From: Chthoniobacteraceae bacterium | GTDB lineage: Bacteria > Verrucomicrobiota > Verrucomicrobiia > Chthoniobacterales > Chthoniobacteraceae | Direction of reading: 5' to 3' | Assembly: GCA_947476045.1 (NCBI GenBank) | Contig: CANJNZ010000007.1 | Location: 1-64,000 of the forward strand | DNA: 64,000 bases | Shown: one piece after another, positions 18,520 through 27,556 of the stretch | Layout: the number at the start of each line of letters is the position of its first letter | Position numbering within the stretch: position 1 is the stretch's first letter | Position numbers and translations under genes: made by a program | The notes under the pieces: model-generated | Seen by the model: only the letters and a program-made list of their open reading frames with translations | Told to the model about the DNA's origin: nothing | The model's database searches: none

Positions 18520-19365
18520 ATGAAACACACGACGACTTCTCTTGCTGCCTTCTTCGCATTCCTTTCGCTGCCGTGTTTGGCGCAGGAGGCGATTCTGGAT
18601 CTAGATGCGGATCGGGGTGTGACCGCCGGGGATGACGGGCATGTTTCGCTCTGGCAAAATCAGGTCGCAGGTTTTTCGGCGAAGGATTTTGTGAGCCGGG
18701 ATGAAGGACGGAAGGAGAAGGGATCGGGACAGCCAACTGTGCGCAAGGCGGTGAAGGAATTGAACGGGCATAACTCGCTCGTCTTTTTGCAGCAGGAACT
18801 CACGTGCATGGATGAGGACGCGTTTGATGTGCTGACGCGGGGCGGCGGTTGCACGTGGGTCACTGTGCTCGCAGCGCACAAGCAGCGCGTCGGTCTGGAG
18901 GACGTGAATTCTTTTTTCGGCAATTTGAAAAACAGCGACAACTTTGAGGGTGTGTGGGGATGCCTCAAGGACGACAACACGGTGTGGTGGGGTGCGCGCA
19001 ACGGCGTCTCGTTCGGGCGCTTTGACAAAAACAATCCGCAACTGCTCGGCCCGAAGCTTGAGACGGGACGTTTCCACATCGTGGTGGGGCGCATGGCGGC
19101 GGGGACGGGCAAGGTGAAGCTGGAACTCTTCGTGAACAGCGCCACGCCCGCAGGGGAGAAGGAAATCCCAGTGAATCCGAAAGCCAATCCATCTAAGATG
19201 TCCATCGGGCAGGAGCGCGACGCGACGAATCATCCGGGACACGAGTCGTTCGATGGTGAAATCGCACGTTTCTTGATCTTCGCGCGCGCTTTGCCGGATG
19301 AGGAATTGAAATCGCTCATCATTTCTCTGCGCGACCGCTACGGGATCGTGTCCGACAAGAAATGA
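18520..19365 (+). CDS. Secreted LamG/concanavalin-like domain protein
   Basis: MKHTTTSLAAFFAFLSLPCLAQEAILDLDADRG...; FDGEIARFLIFARALPDEELKSL. Confidence 0.75.
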   Translation: MKHTTTSLAAFFAFLSLPCLAQEAILDLDADRGVTAGDDGHVSLWQNQVAGFSAKDFVSRDEGRKEKGSGQPTVRKAVKELNGHNSLVFLQQELTCMDEDAFDVLTRGGGCTWVTVLAAHKQRVGLEDVNSFFGNLKNSDNFEGVWGCLKDDNTVWWGARNGVSFGRFDKNNPQLLGPKLETGRFHIVVGRMAAGTGKVKLELFVNSATPAGEKEIPVNPKANPSKMSIGQERDATNHPGHESFDGEIARFLIFARALPDEELKSLIISLRDRYGIVSDKK

Positions 19366-19422
19366 GTTACCGGTGATCGCATCCGGCGATTGCGTCCGCT
19401 GATGATTTCAATCGGGTGTGAA

Positions 19423-19629
19423 TCAGTGGAGGCGTTTGTGGGGAAGGGGAGATGTGCCGAGTGATTGCAGAATATCTTCTTCGAAAAGCTGTGCCTGCTC
19501 GGCGTCAGTGGTTGCGGTGTTGCAATGGCGGGCAGTGTCTTTTTGCACTATGGCGCGGCCCGGCGTGAAGTGACCGCGTCGCAGGTCGGTCTTCGATTTC
19601 CCGGCAGGATGTGGGCGTGGTGATTGCAC
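19423..19629 (-). CDS. Small hypothetical protein downstream of ExeA-like ATPase
   Basis: 68 aa, GTG start 3 bp after the preceding stop; acidic/helical C-terminus. Confidence 0.4.
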   Translation of the reverse strand: MQSPRPHPAGKSKTDLRRGHFTPGRAIVQKDTARHCNTATTDAEQAQLFEEDILQSLGTSPLPHKRLH

Positions 19630-19632
19630 GGA

Positions 19633-20586
19633 TTACATCCGCTTTGCAGCGTCGCGAACGAGTGTTTCGTCGATGAGCGGGCTGCGCCGGTCGGCGGCTT
19701 CGATGAGGCTGAGCATTGCGATTTTGTTTACGCTGCGGCAGATGCCGCCAGAGTATTCGTGGAGCGCGTTGAGTGCGGATTCGGTGAAGAGTTCTTCCAG
19801 GCGACCTGCGGTCATGAGACGAAATCTTACATACTGCGCGACTTCGGCGGGTGTGAGCGGGCTCAGTTCGCAGCGCATGTAGATGCGGTTGCTGAGGGAG
19901 GCGTAGCTGGAGTGTGCGAGGCGATCGGCCAGACGTGATTCGCCGAAGAGCAGGCAGGTGGAGAGTTTTTCCTGCGGTGTCTCGATATTACTAATTGTGC
20001 GGATGATGTGCAGGCAGTCCGAGGAAAGGAGATGGCATTCATCCACGATGATGACGAGACGCTGGCCCTGCTGGTGCATTTCGATGATGTGATTGCTGAG
20101 CAGTTTCACGAGATCCTGCACTCGCGCGATGCCGGCGGGCAGCGCGAGATTAAGTTCGGAAAGAATCTCGCGCAGCAGTCCGGTTTTGCTGAGGCCCGGG
20201 GTGACGAGGACGAGCACTACGCGGTGCTTCGGTTCTTCAAAATGCTGGAGAAGGAGCTGGCTCACGAGTGTTTTTCCAGTGCCGCTGGGCCCGGTGACCA
20301 TGCCGAGCGAGGAACGGAAATCCACCGCGAGTGTCATGTTGCGAAATGCGTTTGCGTGGCTGTCCGTGCGAAAGAAAAACGCGGGGTGAACGGAGTCGGC
20401 GAACGGATTTTCCTTCAGCCCGAATTGGGTGACAAAGTTCCCTGCCGGCGCAAAGGGAACGATGCCCGGAGTGGGAACGGATGGGGCGGGTCCGATGAGA
20501 TCCATGAGAGGATCTGCGGTGGATTGCGATGGTGGTGTTGGAAACGGATTGACTGATGTGTCGAGTGGTTGGGCTTGAGGATTCAT
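19633..20586 (-). CDS. ExeA-like AAA ATPase
   Basis: FGLKENPFADSVHPAFFF, MVTGPSGTGKT (Walker A), RLVIIVDECHLLS (Walker B). Confidence 0.88.
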   Translation of the reverse strand: MNPQAQPLDTSVNPFPTPPSQSTADPLMDLIGPAPSVPTPGIVPFAPAGNFVTQFGLKENPFADSVHPAFFFRTDSHANAFRNMTLAVDFRSSLGMVTGPSGTGKTLVSQLLLQHFEEPKHRVVLVLVTPGLSKTGLLREILSELNLALPAGIARVQDLVKLLSNHIIEMHQQGQRLVIIVDECHLLSSDCLHIIRTISNIETPQEKLSTCLLFGESRLADRLAHSSYASLSNRIYMRCELSPLTPAEVAQYVRFRLMTAGRLEELFTESALNALHEYSGGICRSVNKIAMLSLIEAADRRSPLIDETLVRDAAKRM

Positions 20587-20625
20587 GGCTGTTTTGGTGG
20601 ATGGTTTACGGAAGTGAAATCTGCG

Positions 20626-21399
20626 TCAGGCGGCGGCGTGTTCCTGCGCGTGCGCGTTTGCATGGTAAATTGAGGTTGCGGTTTCTCCTGCCAGTCGCGC
20701 AGCGATTGCGGCGATGCGGAGTGCGTTGGAATTTGCGGGATTGGACATCGTGATCGGCTGGCGGCTTTGATTCGCCTGCTCGATGGAAGGGTCGCGCTGG
20801 AGGAAGCCGAGCGTGCTGAGCGCGGAATGCAGGAAGCGGTTCGAGCAACCAGTGATCCGTTCCATCACGCGGTTGGCTTGCTGTTCATTATCGGCCTGAT
20901 TGATGAGCAAATGCATTCGCGTCGTGAAATGGCTCTCGTGGGCGAGTTTGATGACGCCGTATGCGTCGAGCGTTGAAGCGAGGTTTGGTGTCGCCACCAC
21001 GACGGTGTCCTGCGCGAGTCCGAGGAAATGTGTGACGGAGGACGCGATGCCCGCGCCGGTGTCCAGGATGAGCACGTCAAACTCCGAGGCGACGCGGAGC
21101 AATTCGCGACCGAGAGCGTCCAGCACCTGCGCGCTGAGTTCCGCCATGCGGCCGATCCCCGATGCACCGCAGATCAATTGAACGCCGCACGGGCCGGGCG
21201 TGATGACTGAGTCGAGCGTCGCGCGCCCGTCCACGACATCAAGCAGTGTCGCCTTCGGGTTTACGCCGGCGAAAATATGGACGTTGGCCATGCCGAGGTC
21301 TGCGTCGAAAAGGAGCACCCTGTGCCCGAGTTGCGCGCATGCGACGGCGAGATTGACTGAGAATGTGGTTTTTCCCACGCCGCCCTTGCCGCTCGTCAC
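20626..21399 (-). CDS. MinD/FlhG-family ParA-type ATPase
   Basis: TSGKGGVGKTTFSVNLAVACAQLGHRVLLFDADLGMANVHIFAG; the frame is open upstream to 21435 (LNHSRGRTRIIAV), so the true start may be a non-ATG codon. Confidence 0.88.
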   Translation of the reverse strand: MTSGKGGVGKTTFSVNLAVACAQLGHRVLLFDADLGMANVHIFAGVNPKATLLDVVDGRATLDSVITPGPCGVQLICGASGIGRMAELSAQVLDALGRELLRVASEFDVLILDTGAGIASSVTHFLGLAQDTVVVATPNLASTLDAYGVIKLAHESHFTTRMHLLINQADNEQQANRVMERITGCSNRFLHSALSTLGFLQRDPSIEQANQSRQPITMSNPANSNALRIAAIAARLAGETATSIYHANAHAQEHAAA

Positions 21400-21435
21400 T
21401 GCGATGATGCGCGTGCGTCCGCGCGAATGATTCAG

Positions 21436-21639
21436 TTATGCGCGCACGGTCGCGACGGAAGCGTGCTCCTCAAAAAGCCGGTGATAAATCCATGCGATCA
21501 AATCGTTGCGCCAGAGAGCCAGCGCTGCATCGCCGGGATGGGCCTCGCCGAGGAATTCGCTGAAGGTCTGCTCGATGAACTGAACGTGGGCCTGCCCGAG
21601 CATGACTGGCGCGGGCTGTGACTGTTTAGGACTTGTCAT
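21436..21639 (-). CDS. Small hypothetical protein upstream of MinD/FlhG-like gene
   Basis: 67-aa ORF directly upstream in the same orientation. Confidence 0.5.
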   Translation of the reverse strand: MTSPKQSQPAPVMLGQAHVQFIEQTFSEFLGEAHPGDAALALWRNDLIAWIYHRLFEEHASVATVRA

Positions 21640-21810
21640 TGATAAGAGATGAATACGAAAGGGGGCTCACAGCGGGAGGATGGCTTGCCGAATGGCGGGC
21701 CACAAGATGTGGTGGTGAGAGTTTCATCTTGACCACTACTAATGGACTGTCAGCTTCCAGCAGTCAAGCGCGATACGTGTTGTCCACCACGCAAATCGAG
21801 CTTTTATTCC

Positions 21811-22242
21811 ATGCCTACGATCCGCTTTTTCTGTGTCATCTGCGGGACTGCGCTCAAAGGAAACACCGACTCACCGAATGGCGTGGTCGAGTGCCATTCC
21901 TGCGCGCGACACGTCCCTGTGCCGATGCTTGCAGAAGCGCCCGGGCCTGCAGTGGGATGTGTGCCAGCTTTCCCGCCGGAGATTCTCGCAGTGGAGGTGA
22001 AGTTTCTTTGCACCTCGTGCAAAAGCCGGCTCGGTGCCGATGCTCATTGGGAGGGGCGTGGTGTCATCTGCCCTGTCTGTGGTGATACCACACGGGTGCC
22101 GCGTTGGTCCGGTGGATCGCAGTGGCCACTCACACCGGAGTCTGCAAATGGCACAAAGTTGCCGGGGGCTGTAAAGCTGAGCCCCGAGGAGATCGAATTT
22201 TTAAGCCAGTCGGCACCTGCCAAACCGGGGGCATCGAAATAG
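21811..22242 (+). CDS. Zinc-ribbon (multiple CxxC) hypothetical protein
   Basis: MPTIRFFCVICG...CHSC...FLCTSCK...VICPVCGDTTRVP. Confidence 0.65.
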   Translation: MPTIRFFCVICGTALKGNTDSPNGVVECHSCARHVPVPMLAEAPGPAVGCVPAFPPEILAVEVKFLCTSCKSRLGADAHWEGRGVICPVCGDTTRVPRWSGGSQWPLTPESANGTKLPGAVKLSPEEIEFLSQSAPAKPGASK

Positions 22243-22248
22243 CGGACA

Positions 22249-22959
22249 ATGGTCAAGACCTACATCCCACCTGATAATCGCGAGGTCGTGTGCCCTTCGT
22301 GCGGTGCTGAAATCATGGTCCAGCCTTCGCAGCGCAGCCGGCGCGTCCAGTGCCCGAAGTGCCGCGAAGTGGTGGTGATACCGACCGCACAAGACGCTGA
22401 AAACAGGACAAAGGAAAAAACGGCGCCGGCACCTGCGCCCGAAACATCTGGCGAGCGCGCACGCATCGAAGCACTCGAAGCGCGAGTCGCTGCACTCGAA
22501 ACGGCGCTGACCGCAGCACCAGCCGCCAAGCCCGTGGAGGAGCGCGTTGTTGAAAACAAAAAGCTTCAATGGATCGCCGTCGCAACGAAGCCGGATGAAT
22601 TTTTTTCGCCGGAGCGCGGCAACGCACTTGCACACAATCTTGGCACGGTGTCGCTTCGCGAAATTACGATTCGCACACCCGCCGGCGATACGGTTGCCAT
22701 CGGGCACGCGCTTTGGTTCAAGGAAGTTTTCGAGCGTGCGGGCTGGTCGGTCCACGGTCCGGAGGACGCCGTGCCTGACGCCGTCGGCGTGTCTCTTACC
22801 CTCGCTGTGACGGAGTTGCCTGTCGCAAAGGAAGCTGCGGAAACTTATCTCGCACTCAGGGCCGCAGGCTTTGAGCCAATCCCTGTGCTCGATCCCGCAT
22901 TTGCCGGGCGCAAGGAGACAGCGCTCGCCCTCACGCTTCCATTGGACGGTCACACGTAG
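22249..22959 (+). CDS. Zinc-ribbon/coiled-coil hypothetical protein
   Basis: VVCPSCGAEIMVQPSQRSRRVQCPKCREVVVIP then a coiled coil. Confidence 0.7.
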   Translation: MVKTYIPPDNREVVCPSCGAEIMVQPSQRSRRVQCPKCREVVVIPTAQDAENRTKEKTAPAPAPETSGERARIEALEARVAALETALTAAPAAKPVEERVVENKKLQWIAVATKPDEFFSPERGNALAHNLGTVSLREITIRTPAGDTVAIGHALWFKEVFERAGWSVHGPEDAVPDAVGVSLTLAVTELPVAKEAAETYLALRAAGFEPIPVLDPAFAGRKETALALTLPLDGHT

Positions 22960-23026
22960 CTACTATGGCAGGAGCAAATTGACTCTCCCGTCCGGTAAAT
23001 CCCAAACCTTTGCGGACCCAGGCGGG

Positions 23027-24148
23027 TTATGCTTTCAGCGCTTCCGTAATCGCCACCGCTGCCCGCGCTGCGGCTCCGCGTTCGCCGAGGCTGGCGATGA
23101 CTTCGCGCTGGGCACGCTGCTGGGCTTCGCGCGTGGCGGGGTGTTCGAGGAGCTGGAGAAGTTCGCTGGCGATGGGGCTTGGTTCCGCGTCGCCTTGCAA
23201 AAATTCGCGTGCAATTTCACGGCCTGCGAGGACGTTAGGCAGGCCGAGCCACGGGATTTTCAACAAGCGCCGCCCGATCACGTAGGTGAGCCACGCGACT
23301 TTGTAGAGGATGACCATCGGCAGGCCGAAGTAAGTCGCCTCCAGCGTGGCGGTGCCGCTGCACACCATGCCTGCGCCCGCGCGCTGCATGAGTGAGTGCG
23401 CAGTGCCGATGGTGATGGGGCAGAAGCTGTCGTCCTTTCCACGCGTGCGCAGGATTTCGCGCATCTCGGCGGCGAGCGTCTCGCTGGCGGCGGAGGCTTC
23501 AAAGCGGAGACGGTTGCGCGACATGCGCAGATGCACGGCGGCGTCGAGCATCACGGGGAAAATCTTGCGCACCTCCTTGCTGCGGCTGCCGGGGAGAAGC
23601 GCGACGAGTTGTGCATCGCGGGGCGCGTCGGTGCGCTGGCTCACGAGCGTGTCGAGCAGCGGATGGCCGATGCACACCGCGTGCAGCCCGCTTTGCTCGT
23701 AGAGCGGAATCTCGAAGGGGAAAAGGCACAGCATCAAGTCGAGATAGCGCGCCATTTTCGGGATGCGCCCCCGGTGCCACGCCCACACTTGCGGCGAGAC
23801 GTAGTGGATGATTTTCAGTTTCGGCAGACGTGCCTTCGCCGCCTGTGCGAGGCGCAGATTGAAGCCCGGGTAGTCCACCGTCACCAGCGCATCGGGCGCG
23901 GCAGCGGTGATTTCATCGAGCATCCGTGCAAGCTGGCGGCGGAAGTAACCGTATTTTTTCAACACATCCCACAGCCCGACGACCGCCTCATCCGCCCAGT
24001 CAAAAATCGCATCGCCCGCGAGCGCACGCATCTCCCGCCCGCCCGCGCCGAGAAATTCCACACCCGGCATTTTCTCCCGCAGTGCGCGCATCAGCTCCGC
24101 CCCGCGCGAATCCCCGCTGGCCTCACCGGCTACGATATACAGCTTCAT
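23027..24148 (-). CDS. lpxB: Lipid-A-disaccharide synthase
   Basis: MKLYIVAGEASGDSRGAELMRALREK...YVSPQVWAWHRGRI...LLPGSRSKEV...GTATLEATYFGLPMVILYK; start overlaps upstream TGA (ATGA). Confidence 0.96.
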   Translation of the reverse strand: MKLYIVAGEASGDSRGAELMRALREKMPGVEFLGAGGREMRALAGDAIFDWADEAVVGLWDVLKKYGYFRRQLARMLDEITAAAPDALVTVDYPGFNLRLAQAAKARLPKLKIIHYVSPQVWAWHRGRIPKMARYLDLMLCLFPFEIPLYEQSGLHAVCIGHPLLDTLVSQRTDAPRDAQLVALLPGSRSKEVRKIFPVMLDAAVHLRMSRNRLRFEASAASETLAAEMREILRTRGKDDSFCPITIGTAHSLMQRAGAGMVCSGTATLEATYFGLPMVILYKVAWLTYVIGRRLLKIPWLGLPNVLAGREIAREFLQGDAEPSPIASELLQLLEHPATREAQQRAQREVIASLGERGAAARAAVAITEALKA

Positions 24149-25185
24149 GCGGTCGGCATTTGCGAGGCCTCGATTTGCCTCGTGATTTCGAGGGCGAGTT
24201 CGAGGGCGGCGGTGGCTTGGTGGCCGCTGACTTTTGGCTGGGAACCGGCGCGGGCACATTCGACGAAGGAGACGAGTTCGCGCTTGAGGGGTTCGTCTTT
24301 TTCGATGGGGACTGGCTCGCGCACGAGGCGTTTGCCGGCGAATTCGGTGACGATGGTCCCGCCGCCCGCGAGGCCGAGCAATTTGCCGACGAAGCTGCTT
24401 TCGCGTTCGTCGCTGCGCGCGAGGCGGAGGAGGTAGCCGTCCTGCCGCTGGTAATCGAGCGAGAGGTAGGCGTCGCTTTGAAAGACGCGAATCTTGCGCA
24501 CTTTTTCCTGGCTGATGCGCGATGCGGTGATGTTGGCGACGCAGCCGTTCTCGAAGCGGATGCGGACGTTGGCGATGTCTTCGCGCTTGCTCAAGATGGG
24601 CACGCCGACGGCGTCCACCTGTGTCCACGGGGAGCGGACGAGGTGGAGGATGATTTCGAGGTCGTGGATCATCACGTCGAGCACGACGCCGACATCGAGG
24701 CTGCGACCGGGATACGGCGAGAGGCGCGTGGCTTCGATGAAGCGCGGGGCGTTGAGGCGTTCCTCCAGCGCGGACATGACTGGGTTGAAGCGCTCGATGT
24801 GGCCGACTTGCAGGACGAGGCCGCGGGCCTGCGCGAGGTCGCACAATTCGCGCGCTTGTTCGGGTGTTTCGGTGAAGGGTTTTTCGACGAGCACGTGCTT
24901 GCCGCGTTCGAGCAGTGCCTTCGCGATTTCAAAGTGCGTGACGGTGGGTGTGGCGATGGTGGCGGCGTCCACGAGCGCTGCAAATTCATCAAGCGACGTG
25001 ACGGGTTTCGCACCGTATTTCGCAGCAATCTCGCTGGCGGTCTCGGCGCGTGTGTCGAGGATCGCGGCGAACTTCGCATCCGGCAGCTCGGAGAAAATGC
25101 GCGCATGGTTTTTTCCCATGCTGCCGGTGCCGACAACGCCCAGACGGATTTCGGATTTCGGATTTCGGATTTCAGATTTGGTCAT
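24145..25185 (-). CDS. Gfo/Idh/MocA oxidoreductase in an lpx operon (GnnA-like position)
   Basis: LGVVGTGSMGKNHARIFSELP...LVEKPFTETPEQAREL...VGHIERFNPV; start MTKSEIRNPKSEIR, ATGA overlap with lpxI. Confidence 0.9.
   Translation of the reverse strand: MTKSEIRNPKSEIRLGVVGTGSMGKNHARIFSELPDAKFAAILDTRAETASEIAAKYGAKPVTSLDEFAALVDAATIATPTVTHFEIAKALLERGKHVLVEKPFTETPEQARELCDLAQARGLVLQVGHIERFNPVMSALEERLNAPRFIEATRLSPYPGRSLDVGVVLDVMIHDLEIILHLVRSPWTQVDAVGVPILSKREDIANVRIRFENGCVANITASRISQEKVRKIRVFQSDAYLSLDYQRQDGYLLRLARSDERESSFVGKLLGLAGGGTIVTEFAGKRLVREPVPIEKDEPLKRELVSFVECARAGSQPKVSGHQATAALELALEITRQIEASQMPTA
25146..25179 (+). repeat. GGATTTC heptamer tract inside the N-terminus of the Gfo/Idh gene
   Basis: ggatttcggatttcggatttcggatttcagattt. 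Confidence 0.9.
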
Positions 25186-25997
25186 GCAGTGAGTCCGTAG
25201 AGCGAGATTTTGTGCTGGGTGGTGAGCGCGGCGATTTGGTCGCGGTCGAGGAGGATGGTTTTGCCGGCTTCGATGCCAATGACGCGCACTCCGGCGGCGG
25301 CGCAGGTCTCGATGGTCACGGGGCCGACGACGGGGACATCGAATCGCAAGTCCTGTCCGGGCTTGCTGACTTTCACCATCACTGCATCGCCGCGACCGAG
25401 AGCGCCGCCGCGCTTGATACACTCGTTGGTGCCTTCGAATCCCTCCACTGCGAGCACCGTGCCGTTTTTCACGAGCACGGTCTGCCCGATGTCGAGGCGG
25501 CTGACTTCCTTCGCGATTTCATGGCCGAATCGCAGTTCTTCCTCGATGCGCGGTTTGATCTTCGGGCCGAAAAGAAGACCGCTTCCTGAGAGGTGGTCGT
25601 CCATGAAACTCGTCGCCGGGATGAGCGCGCAGCCGACCTGCTCCATCTCCTCGCCGATTGCGCGGAAGATAGTCTCCGCGTTGCGGCGCTTGAGTTTGGC
25701 GAGCATGAAGAGCGTTTTGAAATCAGGCCGCAGGTCGAAAAGATTCTTCGGAGCGATCTGCCCGGCCATCACAGCGTGCTTTGCGCCGGTTTTTTCGAGA
25801 AAGGCGAGCAGCTTGCCGAGCTGGCCCACACGCATCCATGCGATTTCATCCACTTCATTGGCGAGTGCCTCGTTCGTCTCGCCGGTGAACGCAGCCACCA
25901 CCACGCGTCGCACGCCCGCCTTGCGAGCGCCGCGCGCCATTGCGAACGGGTAGCTGCCGTTTCCGGCGATGATGGCGAGTGTCTCGGGTGTTTCCAA
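25182..25997 (-). CDS. lpxI: UDP-2,3-diacylglucosamine diphosphatase LpxI
   Basis: LAIIAGNGSYPFAMARGARKAG...MAGQIAPKNLF...FMDDHLSGSGLLFGPK...GTNECIKRGG...DVPVVGPVTIETCAAAGVRVIGIEAGKTILLD. Confidence 0.94.
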   Translation of the reverse strand: METPETLAIIAGNGSYPFAMARGARKAGVRRVVVAAFTGETNEALANEVDEIAWMRVGQLGKLLAFLEKTGAKHAVMAGQIAPKNLFDLRPDFKTLFMLAKLKRRNAETIFRAIGEEMEQVGCALIPATSFMDDHLSGSGLLFGPKIKPRIEEELRFGHEIAKEVSRLDIGQTVLVKNGTVLAVEGFEGTNECIKRGGALGRGDAVMVKVSKPGQDLRFDVPVVGPVTIETCAAAGVRVIGIEAGKTILLDRDQIAALTTQHKISLYGLTA

Positions 25998-26105
25998 AGT
26001 GCGCGCAAGCTACGCAACCACCGCCATGCCGGGCAAGCGCGCGCCTCCGTGTGTTTCAATTTGAGCGTGGCGTCGTGAAAACGAACGAGCCCCCTCGATA
26101 CTCAC

Positions 26106-27548
26106 TCACGCCAGAATCTCTTTGATGATTCTGCTTGGCTCGACGCCCGTCAGGCGGTCGTCGAGACCCTGATTTTTGAAAGTGAATCGCTGGTGATCGA
26201 TGCCGAGTAGATGGAGCATCGTGGCGTGCAGGTCACGGACGTGGATGGTGCCCTCGACCACGTTGTAGCCGAAGTCGTCCGTCGCGCCGATGGTGATGCC
26301 CGGCTTGATGCCGCCGCCGGCCATCCAGATCGTGAAGCAGCGCGGGTGATGGTCGCGGCCGTTCAAGTCGTCGCCTTGCGAGTAGGCGGTGCGGCCAAAC
26401 TCTCCGCCCCATACGACGAGCGTGTCTTCCAACATGCCGCGCATTTTCAAATCTTTGATCAGCGCGGCAGACGCCTGATCGCATGAATCAGTCTGACGTT
26501 TCATGTCTTTGCGCAGGCCGGTGTGATGGTCCCACCCGGCGTGGAAAATTTGCACAAAACGCACGTCGCGCTCGGCGAGCCGACGCGCCATGAGGCACTG
26601 GTAGGCGTAGCTGCCGGGCTTCGTCACGTTGGGGCCATACATGGCGAGGACTTCCTTTGGCTCGCTCGCAAAGTCCATGAGTTGCGGCACCGAGGTCTGC
26701 ATGCGGTAGGCCATTTCAAACGAATCCATGCGCGCTTCGATCTCCGGGTCGCCGCTCTGCGCGTGTTGCAGCGCGTTGAGCTGATTGATTGTTCCGATGA
26801 TCTCGCCGCGGTTCTGATGATCGATGCCCGAGGGGTTCGAGAGGAAAAGCACAGGGTCGCCTGCGGACTGAAACTGCACGCCTTGAAAGCGGCTCGGGAG
26901 AAAACCGTTGTGATAGTATCGGCTGAGGATTGGCTGATCGGTGGCGCCGCTGATCATCACGACATACGCAGGCAGATCCTTGCTGGCGTTGCCGAGTCCG
27001 TAGTGCATCCACGATCCAAAGGCCGGGCGTCCCGTGATGGCGCGGCCGGTCTGGATGAAAGTAACGGCGGGGTCGTGGTTGATGGGTTCGGTTTGCAGCG
27101 ATTTGATGAAGCACAGTTCGTCCACCATGCTTGCGGTGTGCGGCATCAACTCGCTGACCCACGCCCGGCTTTCGCCATACTGCGCAAATTTGTAGGGCGA
27201 GCCGAAAGCGCGGCGTCCTTTGTCGCGCGTCATTAGCGACACGCGCTGTGTTCCGAGAATGCTCGCAGGAACGTTCTTGCCGTTCTGCTCGTTCAGCACG
27301 GGCTTGTAGTCGAAAAGATCGATGTGACTCGGGCCGCCGGATTGGAAGAGGTAGATGACGCGTTTTGCCTTCGGTGCGAAATGCGGAGCGCCGAGCACGC
27401 CGTGGGATCGTCCGCCTTGCAGACCGAGTCCTGCGGCGATGGAATCTGTGCCGAGGAGATCGGCCAGCGCCATCATGCCAAAGCCTGTGGCCGTTTGTGA
27501 CAGGAAGCGGCGGCGGGAGAGTTGAAATTGAGTTTTTGCGTCGAGCAT
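26106..27548 (-). CDS. DUF1501 domain-containing protein
   Basis: [67 protein letters not shown]. Confidence 0.93.
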   Translation of the reverse strand: MLDAKTQFQLSRRRFLSQTATGFGMMALADLLGTDSIAAGLGLQGGRSHGVLGAPHFAPKAKRVIYLFQSGGPSHIDLFDYKPVLNEQNGKNVPASILGTQRVSLMTRDKGRRAFGSPYKFAQYGESRAWVSELMPHTASMVDELCFIKSLQTEPINHDPAVTFIQTGRAITGRPAFGSWMHYGLGNASKDLPAYVVMISGATDQPILSRYYHNGFLPSRFQGVQFQSAGDPVLFLSNPSGIDHQNRGEIIGTINQLNALQHAQSGDPEIEARMDSFEMAYRMQTSVPQLMDFASEPKEVLAMYGPNVTKPGSYAYQCLMARRLAERDVRFVQIFHAGWDHHTGLRKDMKRQTDSCDQASAALIKDLKMRGMLEDTLVVWGGEFGRTAYSQGDDLNGRDHHPRCFTIWMAGGGIKPGITIGATDDFGYNVVEGTIHVRDLHATMLHLLGIDHQRFTFKNQGLDDRLTGVEPSRIIKEILA

Positions 27549-27556
27549 GGGGTGTG

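Noticed and set aside
23396-25200. ORFs 23396..24436 (+) and 23926..25200 (+), and the N-terminal extension of the 23027..24844 ORF
   Set aside because: Antisense shadows of lpxB and the Gfo/Idh gene; LpxB starts at MKLYIVAGEASGDS (24148).
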